Below are positions 7,707 to 17,163 of a stretch of 64,000 nucleotides of DNA, in pieces. The position numbers and the translations under genes were made by a program. The stretch is taken from assembly GCA_028277885.1 (NCBI GenBank), contig JANQFK010000067.1, positions 35,598-99,597 of the forward strand, written 5' to 3'. This DNA comes from Myxococcota bacterium. GTDB lineage: Bacteria; Myxococcota_A; UBA9160; UBA6930. Each line of letters opens with the position of its first letter. The first letter of the stretch is position 1. Under the pieces are notes generated by a model that had not been told where the DNA came from, did not search any database, and saw only the letters and a program-made list of their open reading frames with translations.

Positions 7707-7732
7707 GCCGCGCTCCGGGGGTTGGTCGGACC

Positions 7733-7741
7733 AGAATAGCA
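7733..7741 (-). promoter_or_regulatory. extended -10 box for rpoH
   Basis: On the minus strand TGCTATTCT is an extended -10 (TGn plus TATTCT). No -35 match exists, as expected for extended -10 promoters. A start near 7726 leaves a 20-base leader to TTG 7706. Confidence 0.4.
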
Positions 7742-7743
7742 GA

Positions 7744-7770
7744 GGGGGTGGCGCGCCCGGCGCCACCCCC
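7744..7770 (-). terminator. terminator hairpin after the cytochrome c gene
   Basis: An 11-bp perfect stem, GGGGGTGGCGC with GCGCCACCCCC around a 5-base loop, lies 25 bases past the cytochrome stop and before rpoH. Downstream on the minus strand comes CTCTGCTATTCTGG, only weakly T-rich. Confidence 0.55.
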
Positions 7771-7794
7771 TCGCGTGGATCGAGCCGTGTCCGG

Positions 7795-8187
7795 CTACTT
7801 CTTGAGCGTGCGGATGAACGCGATCACGTCCGCCACCTGGGCGTCGGTGAGCGGCGGGCTCCAGGCCGTCATCACGGCGCTGCCGCCGTACTTCGCGGCG
7901 CCGTTCTTGAGGATCAGCGCGAGGTCGGCGTCGGTCCCGGGCTTGCCGTCCCCGTCGGCGTCGTACTTGAAGTCGCCGGTGCTGAAGTCGCGGGGCTTCG
8001 GGTTGAGGGCCGCGCCGGCCGGGCCGTCGCCCTTGCCCGTGGCGCCGTGACAGGCGAAGCAGAAGGTCTGGTAGCTCTGCTTGCCGGCCTCGGCGTCGCC
8101 CTCGGCGAGGGCCGGGGAGGCCCCCAGCAGTCCGCCGGCCAGCCCGAGCAGGGCGAGGGCCGGCAGGGCTCGAAGCGTTCGGATCAT
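7795..8187 (-). CDS. secreted single-heme cytochrome c
   Basis: A 130-residue periplasmic electron carrier. A signal peptide ends ASPALAEGDAEAG (about residue 29). The heme site is CFACHG (Cys43, Cys46, His47), and Met in GSAVMTAWSPPL near residue 106 is the likely distal ligand. The C-terminus VADVIAFIRTLKK is typical of class I cytochromes. GGAAGGAAG lies before the ATG. The short segment DADGDGKPGTDADL looks like a Ca-binding-type acidic loop. The redox partner is unknown. Confidence 0.9.
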   Translation of the reverse strand: MIRTLRALPALALLGLAGGLLGASPALAEGDAEAGKQSYQTFCFACHGATGKGDGPAGAALNPKPRDFSTGDFKYDADGDGKPGTDADLALILKNGAAKYGGSAVMTAWSPPLTDAQVADVIAFIRTLKK

Positions 8188-8270
8188 CGGGGTCTTCCTT
8201 CCTTTTCTGCGCGTCTGGGGTAGACGTCGAATCGGTTGGACGCGCAACCTAGGCGGCCTATTCGCGGCCG

Positions 8271-9842
8271 TCAAAGCTTCGTGTGGCGCCAGCTCCGCAG
8301 CAGCTCCACCAGGGTGCGCACGCCGAAGCCCGTGGCGCCGGCCCGGGGCTGGAGCGGGCCCTTGCGCTCCGTGTCGGCCGTGGAGGCGATGTCGAGGTGG
8401 GCCCAGGGCGTGTCGTCCGAAACGAAATGCCACAGGAAGGCGGCCGCCGTGATGGTTCCGCCGTCCCGGCCGCCGGTCTGCTTCACGTCGGCGATCTGGC
8501 TGCGCATGTGCTCGCGATGCACGTCCCACAGGGGGAGCTGCCAGAAGCGCTCGCCCGTCGTGTCGCCGGCGCGGCGCAGGGCCTCGACCAGCCGCTCGTC
8601 GTTGCCGAGCACCGCCGCCGCCCAGGTGCCGAGCGCCACCGCGCAGGCGCCGGTCAGGGTGGCGACGTCCACCATGGCGGCGGGCTCGAACTCCTCCTGG
8701 GCGAAGTGCAGCGCGTCGGCGAGCACCATGCGCCCCTCGGCGTCGGTGTTGGCCACCTCGACGGTCCGCCCCGAGGCGGTGGCGACGATGTCGTCGGGCC
8801 GGTAGGCGGTCCCGCTCGGCATGTTCTCGGCCGCGCTCACGATGCCCACCACGTGGAGCGGCAGCTTCAGCAGGGCCGCGGCCCGCAGGGCGCCGATCAC
8901 CGCCGCACCGCCGGACATGTCGTGCTTCATCTTCACCATGCTGGTGGTGGGCTTGAGCGAGATGCCACCGGTGTCGAAGGTGATGCCCTTGCCCACCAGG
9001 CAGACGGTGGGGCGGCGCCGCGGCGCCTTGCCCGAGCGACCCTTCTTCTTGCGGCCCCTGCCGCCGGGCGCGTTGTGCTCGAGCACGATCAGGCGCGGCG
9101 GCCGCGAGCTGCCGCCGCCCACCGCGAGGATCGCTCCCATCTTGCGGCGCCGGAGCTCCGCCACCTCGAGCACGCGGCAGCGCAGCCCCGTCTCCTTGGC
9201 GACGCGCTCCGCCTCCCGCGCAAGCACGGCCGGGGGCAGCTCGTTCGGCGGCTCGTTGGACAGGTCTCGCGCGACGTTCTGGCTCTCGGCGAGGATCACG
9301 CCGGTGCTCGCGGCGGCGCGCGCCGCGCGGGCGTCCGACGCGCTCGCGCCCTCGAACAGCAGCGCGGCGGAGGCCGCCGGCGGCTTGGCGTCCTCGGCGC
9401 GCTTGCGGTAGCGGTCGAAGCGGTAGCTGGCGAGCACCGCCCCCTCGGCCAGGGCCTGGGCGGCGGCGGCGGCGCGCAGGCGCCGCGTTGTGATCCCCGT
9501 CACCGCCAGCTTCTCGGCGCCCCGCGCCGAGGCGGCCCCGACCGCGATCCCCGCGGCCTCGCGCAGGCCGTCGGTGTCGAGATCCGACTCCTTGCCCAGG
9601 CCGACCAGCAGCAGGCGACGGGCCGCGAGCCCCTCGGGTGCGTGGATCAGGGCCGACTCCCCGCGCTTGCCGCGGAAGTCGCCGCTCTCGATCACCGCCG
9701 TGATGCGGCCGCCGCTGGCCCGGTCGAGGGCGGCCGCCCGTGCCGGAAGCCGCCAGCGCCGGGCGTCGAGCTCGACCAGCGGGACCGCCAGGAGGTCCAC
9801 CCGGGCCCCCGCCGCCGCGCGCGTCTGGACGTTCACCTGCAT
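8271..9842 (-). CDS. pepA: leucyl aminopeptidase (M17)
   Basis: A 523-residue cytosolic two-metal exopeptidase. The C-terminal catalytic domain shows GKGITFDTGGISLKP, MKHDMSGGAAVIGAL and the M17 signature NTDAEGRMVLADAL. The N-terminal macro-like domain spans about 1-180. A very basic insert (GGRGRKKKGRSGKAPRRR) lies just before the first metal-binding strand and is unusual for the family. GGAGGAGC precedes the ATG. It is divergent from the tol operon. Confidence 0.93.
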   Translation of the reverse strand: MQVNVQTRAAAGARVDLLAVPLVELDARRWRLPARAAALDRASGGRITAVIESGDFRGKRGESALIHAPEGLAARRLLLVGLGKESDLDTDGLREAAGIAVGAASARGAEKLAVTGITTRRLRAAAAAQALAEGAVLASYRFDRYRKRAEDAKPPAASAALLFEGASASDARAARAAASTGVILAESQNVARDLSNEPPNELPPAVLAREAERVAKETGLRCRVLEVAELRRRKMGAILAVGGGSSRPPRLIVLEHNAPGGRGRKKKGRSGKAPRRRPTVCLVGKGITFDTGGISLKPTTSMVKMKHDMSGGAAVIGALRAAALLKLPLHVVGIVSAAENMPSGTAYRPDDIVATASGRTVEVANTDAEGRMVLADALHFAQEEFEPAAMVDVATLTGACAVALGTWAAAVLGNDERLVEALRRAGDTTGERFWQLPLWDVHREHMRSQIADVKQTGGRDGGTITAAAFLWHFVSDDTPWAHLDIASTADTERKGPLQPRAGATGFGVRTLVELLRSWRHTKL

Positions 9843-9862
9843 GAAGCTCCTCCGGGGGATCG

Positions 9863-9891
9863 TTGCTCTCCCCCCACCCCTCTCCTAGACT
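9863..9891 (+). promoter_or_regulatory. sigma-70-type promoter of the tol operon
   Basis: TTGCTC (9863-9868) and TAGACT (9886-9891) are separated by 17 bases. Transcription would start about 20 bases before the tolQ ATG at 9919, leaving room for the GAGAGGAAC ribosome site. Confidence 0.45.
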
Positions 9892-9918
9892 CCGCGACCG
9901 CCATCGTTCGAGAGGAAC

Positions 9919-10662
9919 ATGGGACAGTTCATCGCTGGGACGGTCTTGGGGGGACGTCTCGCGAGCCTCGACCCCCTCGCCCTGGTCTGGCAGGCGTCGT
10001 GGGTCGTACAGCTCGTCATGGCCCTGCTCGCGCTGTTCTCGATCGTCTCCTGGGCGGCGATCCTGTTCAAGTCGCGCGAGCTTCGCCTCGCGCAGCGCGA
10101 CAGCGAAGCGTTCCTCGACGTATATCACGAAGGCTCCCGGGACGCTGCCTACGAGGCGGCGCGCGACCTCGATCGCGGCCCGCTTCCCGCCATCTACCTC
10201 GCCGCCTACGCGGAGCGCAACCGCATGGCGCGCTACGGCGGCGGCACCCCGGCTGACGCCCTGGACGACGACGGCATCCACCGCCTCTCGCGCCAGGTCG
10301 CCTGGGCGGCGGCCCAGGAGACCCACCGCCTCGAGCGGCGCATGCCGCTGCTCGCCACCACGGCGAGCTCGACTCCCTTCATCGGTCTCTTCGGCACGGT
10401 GGTCGGGATCATCAACGCCTTCACCGGCATCGGCCAGGCCGGCAGCGCGAGCCTCGCCGTGGTGGCGCCGGGCATCGCCGAGGCGCTGATCGCCACGGCG
10501 CTCGGCCTGTTCGCCGCGATCCCCGCCAGCATCTTCTACAACGTCTTCGTCGGGCGCCTGCGCGAGCTCCAGGGCTTCATCGACGTCTTCAGCAACGAGC
10601 TGCTGGGGGACTTCCGCCGCGCCGCGCCCGCGCCCGCCAAAGCCCGGGCCGCGAGGGGCTGA
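9919..10662 (+). CDS. tolQ: TolQ/ExbB-type proton channel subunit
   Basis: A 247-residue inner-membrane protein of the MotA/TolQ/ExbB family. Three membrane segments are seen: about 25-50 (VQLVMALLALFSIVSWAAIL), 155-180 (FIGLFGTVVGIINAFTGIG) and 195-220 (IAEALIATALGLFAAIPASI). With TolR it uses proton motive force to energise TolA. Assignment to TolQ rather than ExbB rests on the adjacent tolR, tolA and tolB. GAGAGG precedes the ATG; tolR begins 1 base after the stop. Confidence 0.9.
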   Translation: MGQFIAGTVLGGRLASLDPLALVWQASWVVQLVMALLALFSIVSWAAILFKSRELRLAQRDSEAFLDVYHEGSRDAAYEAARDLDRGPLPAIYLAAYAERNRMARYGGGTPADALDDDGIHRLSRQVAWAAAQETHRLERRMPLLATTASSTPFIGLFGTVVGIINAFTGIGQAGSASLAVVAPGIAEALIATALGLFAAIPASIFYNVFVGRLRELQGFIDVFSNELLGDFRRAAPAPAKARAARG

Positions 10663-10663
10663 G

Positions 10664-11071
10664 ATGGCGGGTCTCGGCCCCGGGCGCGGGCACAGCGCGC
10701 TCTCCGAGATCAACGTCACGCCCTTCGTGGACGTGATGCTGGTGCTGCTGATCATCTTCATGGTGACGGCGCCCATGCTCCAGCAGGGGATCGACGTCGA
10801 TCTGCCCGAGACCACCAGCCAGCCCCTCAAGCTGCGGGAGGAGCCGCTGGTGCTGACGGTCAAGAAGGACGGGAGCTACCACATCGCGCGCCAGCAGGTG
10901 CCCGCGGAGGAGCTCGAGGCCAAGCTCACCGCGATCCTCGAGGGCATCGACGATCGCGACGTGTACCTGCGTGCGGACGAGGAGGCGCCCTACGGCACCG
11001 TCGTGAAGGCCATGGCGGCGGCTCGCCGGGCGGGCGCCGAGAGCCTCGGGATCGTCACCGAGCCCGAGTGA
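10664..11071 (+). CDS. tolR: TolR/ExbD-type protein
   Basis: A 135-residue inner-membrane protein. The single N-terminal membrane segment carries the proton-path Asp: NVTPFVDVMLVLLIIFMVTA (about 15-35). The periplasmic domain includes VDLPETTSQPLKLREEPLVL. It works with TolQ in the energised complex. Length matches the family. Confidence 0.92.
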   Translation: MAGLGPGRGHSALSEINVTPFVDVMLVLLIIFMVTAPMLQQGIDVDLPETTSQPLKLREEPLVLTVKKDGSYHIARQQVPAEELEAKLTAILEGIDDRDVYLRADEEAPYGTVVKAMAAARRAGAESLGIVTEPE

Positions 11072-11155
11072 GCCCCGCCGCGGGTCCGGGCGGGGCGCCG
11101 GCCGATGGAGCCCGTCGGACGAGGGACCCGGGGATGGAGGGGCCGAGGAGCCGCC

Positions 11156-11956
11156 GTGTCGCACGCCCAGGAGAGCATCGGGATCCGGGAGGACGCCTTC
11201 TCCCGCTGGGTGTGGATCTCGGCCGTCGGCCACGCGGTGCTGCTGGCCGCCTTCGTGCTGACCCCGAAGCCCACGCCCCGCAGCAGCCTGCTGCCCGCCG
11301 TGGTGCGGGTGAACCTCGTCCCCGCCGGCCCGGTGGCGCGCCCGGCTCCGGCGCCGCCGAGGCCCGCCCCCGAGCCGGCCCCCAAGGCCGTCCCGAAGCC
11401 GCCGCCGCCCCCCCCGCCTCCGCCGGCGCCCAAGAAGGTCGTGCTCCCCACCGAGCCCACCCGCACCGCGGAGCCGAAGCCCAAGGTCGCCAGGCCCCGG
11501 CCCGAGCCCCGCAAGGCGCCCGAGCCCGCTCCGCAGCCCGAGGAGACCTACGAGGACGTCCTCGCCAGCCTGCGCCAGGAGGCCGGCGAGAACGCCCCCC
11601 AGCCCGTGGAGGTGGCCCAGGCGGAGCCCCTGCCGGGCGCGGGCCCGGGCGGCGGCGGGGCGGTCGGTGTGCCGATCTCGGCCGAGGAGGCGGCCTGGCG
11701 GCGGCGCGCCAAGCTCCACGTCCACCGGGCCTGGGTGCTCGCGCCGGGCTTCCGGATGCAGAACCTCGAGACCGAGGTGCGGGTGCGCCTGGGACCCGGG
11801 GGGCACGTGAGCGACTTGCGCGTGGTGCGATCCTCCGGGAATCCCTGGTACGACGAGAGCGTCGAACGGGCGATACGCAAGGCGAGTCCCCTGCCGCGGC
11901 CCATCGAGCCCGGCGAGTGGACCTTCCTGTTCCGTCCCGAGGACCTGCTGCGATGA
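11156..11956 (+). CDS. tolA: TolA/TonB-like energy transducer
   Basis: A 266-residue protein from GTG 11156, which has GAGGAG 5 bases upstream. One membrane segment lies at about 18-38 (WVWISAVGHAVLLAAFVLTP). A Pro-rich periplasmic span follows (about 48-150, including PKPPPPPPPPPAPKK). The C-terminal TonB/TolA fold covers about 180-266 (LETEVRVRLGPGGHVSDLRV). Unlike E. coli TolA it has a Pro-rich TonB-like span instead of a long helical domain. Context fixes it as TolA. It overlaps tolB by 4 bases. Confidence 0.82.
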   Translation: MSHAQESIGIREDAFSRWVWISAVGHAVLLAAFVLTPKPTPRSSLLPAVVRVNLVPAGPVARPAPAPPRPAPEPAPKAVPKPPPPPPPPPAPKKVVLPTEPTRTAEPKPKVARPRPEPRKAPEPAPQPEETYEDVLASLRQEAGENAPQPVEVAQAEPLPGAGPGGGGAVGVPISAEEAAWRRRAKLHVHRAWVLAPGFRMQNLETEVRVRLGPGGHVSDLRVVRSSGNPWYDESVERAIRKASPLPRPIEPGEWTFLFRPEDLLR

Positions 11957-13284
11957 AGATCGGGTGGACCATCGGCTGCATCACGGTCGGGCTCTGGCTC
12001 GTCGCCGCGGCGGCGAGCGCCCAGGAGCGCCCGCCCATCGTGATCACCGACCCCAGCGCCAAGACCTACCGGGCCGCGGTGCAGCGCTTCTCTCCCCTGG
12101 GCAGCGAGGCGGATCCCAACGTGGCTTCGGCGCTGCGGGGGGCGATCGAGGAGGGGCTCGCCTTCTCGGGGCTGTTCGCGCCCCTCCAGGCCGCCGCCTT
12201 CCTGGGGCCCGTCGAGAGCGCGCCCCTGGCCACCGGCGAGCGCGTGGTGTGCGAGAACTGGCGGCAGATCGGCACCGACGCACTGGTCCAGGGCGAGGTG
12301 GCGCTCGGCACCGCCGCGCTGCGGGTCGAGTTCCAGGTCCTCGACGTCTCGCGGGGCTGCCGCAAGCTGCTGCGCAAGCGCTACCGCGGCGAGCCCGAGG
12401 ACCTCACGCGCATCGGCCACGCCATCGCCGACGACGTGGTGGGCGCCTTCACGGGCACGCCGGGGGTGGCCGACACCGAGATCGCCTTCGTCTCGAACCG
12501 CACCGGCGCCAAGGAGATCTGGGTGATGGACGCCGACGGCGGCAACCTGCGCGCCGTCACCGCCAACCGCTCGATCAACTCCTTCCCCTCCTGGGGGCCC
12601 GACGCCGAGTCCATCGTCTACACCTCCTACCGCTACCGCCACCGGCCCCACATCTTCCTGCTCACGCGGGGGCGTCGCTCGCCCGGACGCATCCTGCGCA
12701 GCCTGAACTCCGGCCATCCGCTCTACCGCGCCGTCTACGCGCCCCGGGGCGACGAGCTCGCGGTGGTGATGAGCCCCAACGGAGCGGCGGAGATCTACAC
12801 CTCGGACCCCGGCGGCAACGGCCTGCGCCGACTAACCAAGAACCGCGTCATCGACGTCGCGCCGAGCTGGTCGCCCGACGGCAAGCGGATGGCCTTCGTG
12901 TCCGACCGCAGCGGCAGTCCGCAGATCTACGTGATGAATGCCGACGGCAGCGACGTGCAGCGGCTCACCTTCGAGAGCAACTACGCCGCCGCCCCGGCCT
13001 GGTCCCCGGACGGGCGCTGGATCGCCTACGAGAGCCGGGTCAACCACCAGTTCGACATCTGGCTGATCGACCCCGAGGGTCAGGTCAACCTGCCCCTCGT
13101 GTCCCATCCCCGCAACGACGAGTACCCGAGCTGGTCGCCCGACGGCCGCATGCTCGCCTTCAGCTCGACGCGGCGGGGCCGCGCCGACATCTACGTCGTG
13201 GACGTCACCGGGCACAACCTGCGGCGGCTGACCGACGGGGCCGGCGACGACGTGAACCCGGCCTGGGGCCCCAACCGTCGATGA
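11953..13284 (+). CDS. tolB: TolB periplasmic beta-propeller
   Basis: A 443-residue periplasmic protein. A signal peptide of about 23 residues ends AAAASAQE. The N-terminal TolB domain spans about 28-170 (IVITDPSAKTYRAAVQRFSP). Six propeller blades follow, with repeats such as PSWSPDGKRMAFVSDRSGS and PAWSPDGRWIAYES. The ATG overlaps the tolA stop (ATGA). TolB connects the Tol motor to Pal, but no pal follows here. Confidence 0.93.
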   Translation: MKIGWTIGCITVGLWLVAAAASAQERPPIVITDPSAKTYRAAVQRFSPLGSEADPNVASALRGAIEEGLAFSGLFAPLQAAAFLGPVESAPLATGERVVCENWRQIGTDALVQGEVALGTAALRVEFQVLDVSRGCRKLLRKRYRGEPEDLTRIGHAIADDVVGAFTGTPGVADTEIAFVSNRTGAKEIWVMDADGGNLRAVTANRSINSFPSWGPDAESIVYTSYRYRHRPHIFLLTRGRRSPGRILRSLNSGHPLYRAVYAPRGDELAVVMSPNGAAEIYTSDPGGNGLRRLTKNRVIDVAPSWSPDGKRMAFVSDRSGSPQIYVMNADGSDVQRLTFESNYAAAPAWSPDGRWIAYESRVNHQFDIWLIDPEGQVNLPLVSHPRNDEYPSWSPDGRMLAFSSTRRGRADIYVVDVTGHNLRRLTDGAGDDVNPAWGPNRR

Positions 13285-13327
13285 GCGCTCCCCGGTTCGG
13301 TGAAGAAGTCGAGGAGAGGAGGAGGAG

Positions 13328-14083
13328 ATGAGGACATTCCCCGTCGGATCCGCGAGGCGGGCGGCCACCCTGCGCGCGGCGGCGCTCTTCATCACCTGCG
13401 GCGTGCTCTCGGCCTGCGTCACCGTCGCAGAGCACCGCAAGCTCGAGGAGGAGGTGCTGCGCCTGAAGCGCCACGGCGCCGTGGGGAGCGACGCGCGGGC
13501 CAACGTGGCGGACCTCGCCGCCCAGGTCGAGTCGCTGCACGGCGAGCTGGCCGCGCTGCGCGGGCGCCTCGAGGTGGCGGAGCACCGCTCCGACCAGGCG
13601 CTCGAGGAGGCCAGGGCGGCGCGCAAGGCCGCGCACGGCGCAGCGGCGCCCCCGTCGGGGGCCGCCGACGGGGACGAGCTCGCCCTGTCGAACGCCGCGC
13701 CCGAGGAGCTGCGTCTCTACCGCGAGGCCCTCGACGCCTGGCGCGGCGACGACAACCAGGCCTGTGTTGACCGCTTTCGCGAGTTCCTGCAAACTCACCC
13801 TTCTTCCGATTACGCCGACGATGCCGCCTACTGGATGGCGGACTGCCACTTCAAGCAGGGGGACTTCCGAACCGCCGTACTGCGCTTCGACGACGTCGCG
13901 GGCCGCTACCCGGCGGGGAATAAAGCGGCCGACGCGCTCTACCGACAAGGGGAGGCCCTGCTTCGCCTCGGCTACGGCGAGGCGGCGGTGAAGGCCTTCG
14001 AGAGGGTCGTCAACGAGTACCCGGATTCGCCCCGGGCGGGAGAGGCGAAGAGACAAGTGGAGCTGCTGCGCGCGTCGGGCTGA
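13328..14083 (+). CDS. cpoB: CpoB/YbgF, Tol-Pal system coordinator (predicted lipoprotein)
   Basis: A 251-residue protein with an N-terminal lipobox (GVLSAC, Cys near residue 31), then a coiled-coil of about 60 residues and a C-terminal domain of three TPRs (DRFREFLQTHPSSDYADDAA, AVLRFDDVAGRYPAGNKAAD, AFERVVNEYPDSPRAGEAK). In E. coli CpoB is soluble and coordinates peptidoglycan synthesis with Tol; the lipobox here suggests membrane anchoring. GAGGAGGAG precedes the ATG. Only 43 bases separate it from tolB, so pal is absent from its usual place. Confidence 0.87.
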   Translation: MRTFPVGSARRAATLRAAALFITCGVLSACVTVAEHRKLEEEVLRLKRHGAVGSDARANVADLAAQVESLHGELAALRGRLEVAEHRSDQALEEARAARKAAHGAAAPPSGAADGDELALSNAAPEELRLYREALDAWRGDDNQACVDRFREFLQTHPSSDYADDAAYWMADCHFKQGDFRTAVLRFDDVAGRYPAGNKAADALYRQGEALLRLGYGEAAVKAFERVVNEYPDSPRAGEAKRQVELLRASG

Positions 14084-14113
14084 CCGCCGGCGCGCGGCGA
14101 AACCGGACGGGTT

Positions 14114-14133
14114 GGAACGACGTAGATCGTTCC
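14114..14133. promoter_or_regulatory. 7-bp hairpin upstream of dksA
   Basis: GGAACGA, a 6-base loop and TCGTTCC form a stem 31 bases after the cpoB stop. There is no T-tract, so it may be a weak terminator of the tol operon or an operator. Nothing else is seen in this 102-base gap. Confidence 0.25.
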
Positions 14134-14185
14134 CGGAGATCATCTCAGGTACGGTCTCGGATGTCTCGAAGAACGGGGTGAGAGA

Positions 14186-14544
14186 GTGAGAAAGCGCGAC
14201 CAGGAGAGGTTCCGGAAGATCCTGCTGGCCCAGCGGGAGCAGCTCCTCGGCAACGCGAAGAAGACGCTCTCCGGGGACATCCACCTCGACCCCGACGACT
14301 TCCCCGACGAGGTGGACGCCGCCTCCTCGGAGGTGAGCCTCTCCTTCACCGGCCGCCTGCGCGAGCGCGAGCGCGGGCTCATCAGCAAGATCGACGCCGC
14401 GCTCGAGAAGATCGAGGAGGGCGTCTACGGCCAGTGCGAGAGCTGCGAGGAGGAGATCGGGATCAAGCGCCTCGAGGCGCGCCCGGTCGCCGAGCTCTGC
14501 ATCGACTGCAAGGCCGAGCAGGAGAAGCTCGAGCGCGGGATGGG

Positions 14545-14548
<4 letters not shown>
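14186..14548 (+). CDS. dksA: DksA/TraR family transcription regulator
   Basis: A 120-residue protein binding the secondary channel of RNA polymerase and acting with ppGpp in the stringent response. The coiled-coil tip has acidic residues in DDFPDEVDAASSEVSLS. The C4 zinc finger is CESC followed by CIDC. Length is that of short DksA paralogues. GTG 14186 is preceded by a GGGGTGAGAGA purine run. It overlaps tsaD by 4 bases. Confidence 0.88.
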
Positions 14549-15581
<1,033 letters not shown>

Positions 15582-15585
<4 letters not shown>

Positions 15586-16439
15586 GCCCGAGCGAGGTGC
15601 GTGCCTGGCTCGACCGCCACGGCCTCGCGCCCCATCGCTCCCGCGGCCAGAACTTCCTGGTCGACGAGCGTCTCGCGGTGAAGCTGGTCGGGCTCGCCGG
15701 CGTGGAGCCCGGCGACACCGTGATCGAGGTCGGGACCGGCCTGGGCCTGCTGACCCGCGCGCTGGCCGAGCGCGCCGCGCGGGTGGTCAGCATCGAGATC
15801 GACGCGGGGCTGGTGCGCGCGCTGCGCGAGGACGCGTGCCTGCCGGCCAACGTGGAGCTGGTCCACGGCGACGCCCTCGAGATCGATCTCGCCGCATGCG
15901 CGGCCGCGGCGCCGGGCCCCGTGCGCGTGGTGGCGAACCTCCCCTACGCGGTCGCCACCCCGCTGCTGCGTCGCCTGCTGGACCTGCGCGCCGCCCTGAC
16001 GGGCTGGTCGGTGATGGTGCAGCGCGAGGTGGCGGAGCGCGTCGCGGCCGGGTCGGGGGGCCCGGACTACGGCTCCCTCGCCGTGCTCCACGCCTGGTGC
16101 GTCGACGTCGAGAAGGGCCTCGACCTGCATCCGCGCTGCTTCCACCCGGTGCCCCGGGTCTTCTCCCGCTTCCTGCGCATCACGCCGCGCCCCGGAGAAG
16201 GGCTCTCCCCCGGCGAGCTGGCGCGTCTCGAGCCGTGGCTGCGCGGCGCCTTCGCCCACCGCCGCAAGACCCTGCGGGCGGCCCTGCGCATCGCGGGGGC
16301 GCCCGAGCCGGCGCCGCTCCTCGCCGAGCTCGGCCTCGCCGAGCACGCCCGGCCCGCCGAGCTGGCCCCCGACGCCTGGCTTCAGCTGGCGCGCCGGCTC
16401 GCCGAAGACCGGGGCGTCCCGGAGTCGTCGCTTGCCTGA
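15582..16439 (+). CDS. rsmA: 16S rRNA (A1518/A1519) dimethyltransferase RsmA/KsgA
   Basis: A 285-residue SAM-dependent methyltransferase. N-terminal HRSRGQNFLVDERLAVKLVG is the family signature. The SAM motif is VIEVGTGLGLLTRALAER, and the catalytic NLPY motif lies in VANLPYAVATPLL. The C-terminal helical domain follows (RGAFAHRRKTLRAALR). GTG overlaps the tsaD stop (GTGA), so dksA-tsaD-rsmA are translationally coupled. Confidence 0.95.
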
Positions 16440-16770
16440 GCCCCGACAGGATCTCCCCATCCCGCTGCCCGTCGCGCTGGAGCGCGACGGTCGGGAGCGG
16501 CGCACCGTCTACGCGGTCAACATCTCCGAGGGCGGCCTGTGCCTGCACCTGCGCGAGCCCCTCGAGGAGGGCGACCGGGTGTCGGTGGACTTCACCCTGC
16601 CGCCCGACGGGCCGCGGGTGGTGGCCGACGCGGTGGTAGTGTGGTCGAGCGGACCCGGACCCGCCGAGGGCGGCCACGCCGAGACGGGCCTGCGCTTCGA
16701 GAAGCTCGACGAGGAGCTGCGCCAGGCGCTCCACGAGTATGCGATCCGGCCGACGAACCGCCGCCGCTGA
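16432..16770 (+). CDS. PilZ-domain protein
   Basis: A 112-residue single PilZ-like domain. The second c-di-GMP motif is present as NISEGGL near residue 30, followed by beta strands (LCLHLREPLEEGDRVSVDF) and GLRFEKLDEE. The first motif, RxxxR, is not recognisable upstream of it, so binding of c-di-GMP is uncertain. The TTG start overlaps the rsmA stop by 8 bases; no better start is available. It may regulate motility or polysaccharide in response to c-di-GMP. Confidence 0.75.
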   Translation: MPEPRQDLPIPLPVALERDGRERRTVYAVNISEGGLCLHLREPLEEGDRVSVDFTLPPDGPRVVADAVVVWSSGPGPAEGGHAETGLRFEKLDEELRQALHEYAIRPTNRRR

Positions 16771-16798
16771 GCGACGGGAGGATTCGCGAGATCGGGTC

Positions 16799-16804
16799 TA
16801 GTCT
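16799..16804 (+). promoter_or_regulatory. -10-like TAGTCT 6 bases before ATG 16811
   Basis: The hexamer sits at the spacing expected for a leaderless transcript, and the gene that follows has no Shine-Dalgarno. No -35 box is seen. Confidence 0.4.
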
Positions 16805-16810
16805 GGCGGG

Positions 16811-17071
16811 ATGGAACGCCGCGAGCTCCTCGAGCTGGTCCTGGACCTGGCGCGGGAGACCGGCCTCGAGGTGCGCCGGGAGCCCGCCGCGGCGGCGCTG
16901 CGCAGCGGGGTGTGCCGCGTGCGCGGTGCGGTGTGGATCGTGCTGTGCGCCGCCGACCCGCTCGAGGAGCACCTCGCCGTGGCGGCCGCGGCGCTGCGGG
17001 AGCACGCCGGGGCGCAGCTCGAGAGCCGCTACGTCCCGCCGGCCGTGCGCGAGCTGCTGGAGCGATCCTGA
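16811..17071 (+). CDS. hypothetical protein, 86 aa
   Basis: A small soluble protein (MERRELLELVLDLARETGLE at the start, CRVRGAVWIVLCAADPLEEH in the middle). Alternating hydrophobic strand and amphipathic helices suggest a compact alpha/beta fold. It has a clean ATG and the same codon bias as its neighbours. I do not recognise the family. Its leaderless-type start separates it from the rsmA/PilZ operon. Confidence 0.65.
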   Translation: MERRELLELVLDLARETGLEVRREPAAAALRSGVCRVRGAVWIVLCAADPLEEHLAVAAAALREHAGAQLESRYVPPAVRELLERS

Positions 17072-17128
17072 GCCGTTCCCGTCCCCGCCCCGGCCCGGCC
17101 CGCGCATGGCCCCGCGGGGCCATGATGC

Positions 17129-17157
17129 TTGACACGGACCGGGCACGCTCATAGCCT
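17129..17157 (+). promoter_or_regulatory. sigma-70 promoter of the pan leader
   Basis: A perfect TTGACA (17129-17134), a 17-base spacer and TAGCCT (17152-17157). Transcription would start near 17164, about 264 bases before panB. Confidence 0.65.
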
Positions 17158-17163
17158 TGATCC

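Noticed and set aside
7795..10863. 1022-codon minus frame joining the cytochrome c to upstream sequence
   Set aside because: Only the last 130 codons (cytochrome c with its own signal peptide and ribosome site) are protein-like; the rest is a shadow of pepA and of the opposite-strand tol genes.
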